This document shows positions 61,571 to 64,000 of a stretch of 64,000 nt of DNA, piece by piece. Each line of letters begins with the position of its first letter. Position 1 is the stretch's first letter. A program made the translations under genes and the position numbers. The notes under the pieces are model-generated. The model had not been told where the DNA came from. It worked only from the letters and a program-made list of their open reading frames with translations, and did not search any database. The stretch is from Culex pipiens pallens (Eukaryota; Arthropoda; Insecta; Diptera; Culicidae): NCBI RefSeq assembly GCF_016801865.2, contig NC_068937.1, positions 132,879,455 to 132,943,454 of the forward strand, read 5' to 3'.

Positions 61571-61699
61571 GTGAGAAGATCGAAATACGTTGTTGGTATC
61601 AATCAATATCAAAGATTTGTTCGAAGAATAACTTAAACTGTTATTTTGTTGTTATTGAAATAACAAACCAATAACACAGAAGGAATCATGAAGGAATAA
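61571..61699. repeat. 129-bp TSD, right copy
   Basis: Exact repeat of 61103-61231. The host MITE sequence then continues with CAAGATTTGTTATTTTGTGC. Confidence 0.93.
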
Positions 61700-61839
61700 C
61701 AAGATTTGTTATTTTGTGCGGAGAGGTGGAGCAGCATAATAACAAAAATTGTTATGAAACTGGTATGTCACCACAAAAAAAATTGTTTTGGTTTATTTGC
61801 AATTTTCAAATAAAGCTGCAGTTGCCATAACTCCTCTGT

Positions 61840-62065
61840 ACCAGTCAGGGCTGCAGAGTCAGGTGCCTTCAAGCGACTTTGAATCCAAACTTTGAAGACA
61901 ACTCCGACTCTGGATGCAGGATATGACGTCAACGCCGACTTCAGCTCTCCAAAAATATCCGACTTCACAGATTCCGACTCCAAGTAAAAGTTGCTGAAAA
62001 TTAGCTGAAAATTAGCTGAATCCGATGCTGTCTCCGAGGTCTCACTCCAGCTCGACTCCCTGGCT
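61840..62065. repeat. Degenerate CGACTC-type repeat
   Basis: Scattered GACTCCGACT, CCGACTTC and CTCCGAG words, plus a direct GCTGAAAATTA pair at about 61993-62013. It looks like a decayed hexamer repeat. Confidence 0.5.
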
Positions 62066-62185
62066 CTGTGAAAATAATAACAGTTTTTGTTATTCACATT
62101 TCAAAAATTATCAATAAATAAATCAATTCCGTTAGGGAATATAACAAAATAAAAAAAAAACTTTCAAAAGTTAATTTTATCGGAT

Positions 62186-62397
62186 TAATTTTAGCTTAAG
62201 GACCCCATTTCATGGCCAAAATAATGACCCCGACGAAATTGGTCAAAATTATCCCATAGTACCAGCCAAAATTAGCAAAGTCCCTTAGGGGGTATATCAA
62301 ATAATTAAAAGAAATCAACTATCAGAATTTCAACTTTTTACAATAATTTTAGCTTAAGGACCCCATTTCATGACCAAAATAATGACCCCGACGAAAT
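62186..62397. repeat. 54-bp direct duplication, 158-bp spacing
   Basis: TAATTTTAGCTTAAGGACCC continuing to ATGACCCCGACGAAAT occurs at 62186-62239 and 62344-62397 with one visible difference. It may be two units of an otherwise lost tandem repeat. Confidence 0.75.
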
Positions 62398-62503
62398 GGA
62401 AAAAATTATTTCAAAGATCTAAACATATTTAACAAAAGAAAAAATGATAATAGATTGTGTTATGGACACTTAAAAACTTTTCCATTTGTGCGATTTATGG
62501 TAA

Positions 62504-62950
62504 CCCGAGCAGACGGAAATAACTTGGGAATAACATTTTTTGATATTTGAAAATACTAGGCCAATAACATTTTATATTATTTATAACAAGATTTGTTATT
62601 CGTCGTTATGATTTTTTTGTTATTGGATTGTTATTGTAATAACAGACTAATAACATTTTTAGTTATTCTTCGAACAAATCTTTGTTAATATTTTTTGTTA
62701 TTTTAACAACTAATCCGATCATCCCAATAACAGTTGGAGTTATTTATCCATAACAAAAAATGTTATTCCAAAGTTGTTTTGGCTTTCAACCAATATCAGA
62801 CCAATATCAAATTTTGTTATGATAACATAAACTGTTATTGAACCCTTAAGCAAAAATTGATTTTTCAAGAAGATTCCATAACATTTTATGTTATTTTAAC
62901 AGTATTTGTTATTGAAATGGCATGAATTTTGTTATTACCGTCTGCCCGGG
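62504..62950 (+). mobile_element. ATAACA-rich MITE, full-length copy
   Basis: 447 bp, same ends and order as 28922-29368, and nearly identical to it. Flanks ..TAA and AATT.. allow a 2-bp AA duplication. Confidence 0.92.
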
Positions 62951-63219
62951 AATTTTATTTCCAAGTTAGAAGACCAATCGAATAACAAATCTTGTTATTA
63001 GGAGAGTTTTTAAAATGTATAACATATCCTCTTATTAGCGTGTTATTAAACATTTTAAATAAAATATCACTTCAATACCAAATCTTGTTATTTTATCAGA
63101 AACTGTTATAATTTTTTCTTCTTGATGTTGAAGTTCGGATAAAATAATAACACTTTTTGTTATTTTAAAAGGATTTGTTATTGAAATATTATTAATTTTG
63201 TTATTACCGTCTGCCCGGG
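62951..63219 (+). mobile_element. Related ATAACA element, right part
   Basis: ATAACA/TGTTAT-rich sequence ending TTATTACCGTCTGCCCGGG at 63219. It abuts the right end of 62504-62950 and has a different interior. It is probably a distinct subfamily member into or beside which the 62504 copy inserted. No intact left end. Confidence 0.65.
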
Positions 63220-63853
63220 AACATGCTTTTTTTGAATATAATTTTAAAATTTGAATTTTGCTTAACCAACAATACAAAATTTTTATGTTACAATTTATCT
63301 GACAGTGTTGCCAATTTTTCGATTTAATTAGATTAAAAAAATCAATTTCAAATTTTAAAACTTTAGTGCAACATACTCACAAACACTTGCAAAAACAAAC
63401 TGTTGTTTAACAGTTCTAAACTCCCTTTTTTTACCAATATTGAACCTTGCAAATTACTCAACCCTAATTGGTCCCAAACATCTATTGTCCCATTTTGCCG
63501 CGGAAAAGCCTGTTCGAAGCAGTTTCACATAGGTAGTGGAGCAAAATTTTCCCACAACAATGGACTTTTCCTTCCACGAATCTAGTCTACAGATTGTTGC
63601 TTGGGCTCCGGGAATTTGTTTCCATACAAATGCTACTGAACATGCTATTTGCCTGTGGCTCAGCGTTATTTGTGTGCCTCTCAGAAATGGCATTGGTGTG
63701 GCTGTAATGGTAGTTCATTGTTAGGAAATTGTTGTGGTGTTAACTAAAGTTTGAAAGGAGCTCATTATACTATACCTAGAAAACTGTTAATTAGAAGGCA
63801 AAACCCGTCAACCTCATTATGTTACAGCTTGAACTTGAAGCCGTTGTTTTCAT
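63220..63853. other. Low-repeat DNA, nothing supported
   Basis: Short opposing frames (63403-63585 plus, 63454-63693 minus) with no domain. Confidence 0.35.
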
Positions 63854-64000
63854 CCCGGGCAGACGGTAATAACAAAATTCATGCCGTTTCAATAACAAAT
63901 ACTGTTAAAATAACAAAAAATGTTATGGAATCTTATTGAAAAATCCATTTTTGCATACGGGTTTAAAAAAAGTTTATGTTATCATAACAAAATTTGTTAT
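63854..64000 (-). mobile_element. ATAACA-rich MITE, cut by window end
   Basis: CCCGGGCAGACGGTAATAAC at 63854 continues as in 54294-54737 until the window ends. Confidence 0.88.

Larger units (their letters stand above)
61059..62100 (+). mobile_element. Diverged ATAACA-rich MITE, disrupted
   Basis: Starts CCCGAGCAGACGGAAATAAC at 61059, then diverges from the other copies. It shares AAGATTTGTTCGAAGAATAA and later ATAACA words. It is interrupted by a retroposon (61232-61570, with its 129-bp duplication) and apparently by a degenerate CGACTC tract (61840-62065). No right terminus was identified, so the end is approximate. Confidence 0.6.

Overview
This window is AT-rich, repeat-dense animal nuclear DNA with no confidently recognisable host protein gene. 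The mix of repeats points to a dipteran, most likely a culicine mosquito (Culex-like). It includes foldback MITEs with long G or C runs, a 'TTCCTCACCTTACTGAGGAAAGG' type MITE, retroposons ending in short tandem tails such as (TTAGA)n and (CATGCT)n, and many snapback elements. The organism call is inference from repeat style remembered from mosquito genomes, not from a marker gene. Most long open frames are artefacts of satellites whose unit (8, 7 or 18 bp) lacks stop codons. The least repetitive, GC-richer blocks could be intergenic DNA or intron of a very large gene.

Layout, left to right. 2.0-4.4 kb: a ~122-bp satellite split by an inserted foldback MITE. 4.5-5.6 kb: a degenerate minisatellite. 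6.9-8.5 kb: a degenerate array built on a GGCTGTCCCACCA motif. 10.7-12.7 kb: a foldback element containing a hAT-like element with an 8-bp target-site duplication (TSD). 14.9-15.4 kb: a retroposon with a (TTAGA)n tail. 16.8-19.6 kb: an 18-bp satellite interrupted by a second hAT-like element. 22.4-24.0 kb: a snapback element interrupted by a 1.04-kb retroposon. 24.8-26.8 kb: a perfect 100-bp direct repeat around 1.84 kb. 28.8-31.6 kb: head-to-head nested ATAACA-rich MITEs running into a 1.86-kb 8-bp satellite. 34.9-35.7 kb: a second (CATGCT)n-type retroposon, on the minus strand. 37.6-38.4 kb: several copies of a GTAAGTAC-bearing repeat. 40.6-45.4 kb: an LTR element with identical LTRs but no gag-pol, followed by a 1.2-kb (CAAAAAA)n array. 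48.1-53.7 kb: four terminal-inverted-repeat elements, one of them a 1.93-kb near-perfect hairpin. 54.3-64 kb: further MITEs, and a retroposon flanked by a 129-bp perfect TSD.

No genes act together here. What ties the window together is nesting: elements inserted into satellites, and elements inserted into elements. Their TSDs let the order of events be read from the sequence. The most noteworthy items are the 1.93-kb hairpin (possible small-RNA source), the non-autonomous LTR element with a reiterated GGCTTCGAGCC stem-loop motif, the unusually long perfect direct duplications (129 bp and 100 bp), the retroposons in which 5'-repeat and 3'-end-like sequence are joined without an ORF, and a dispersed repeat that carries a consensus splice-donor string in every copy.
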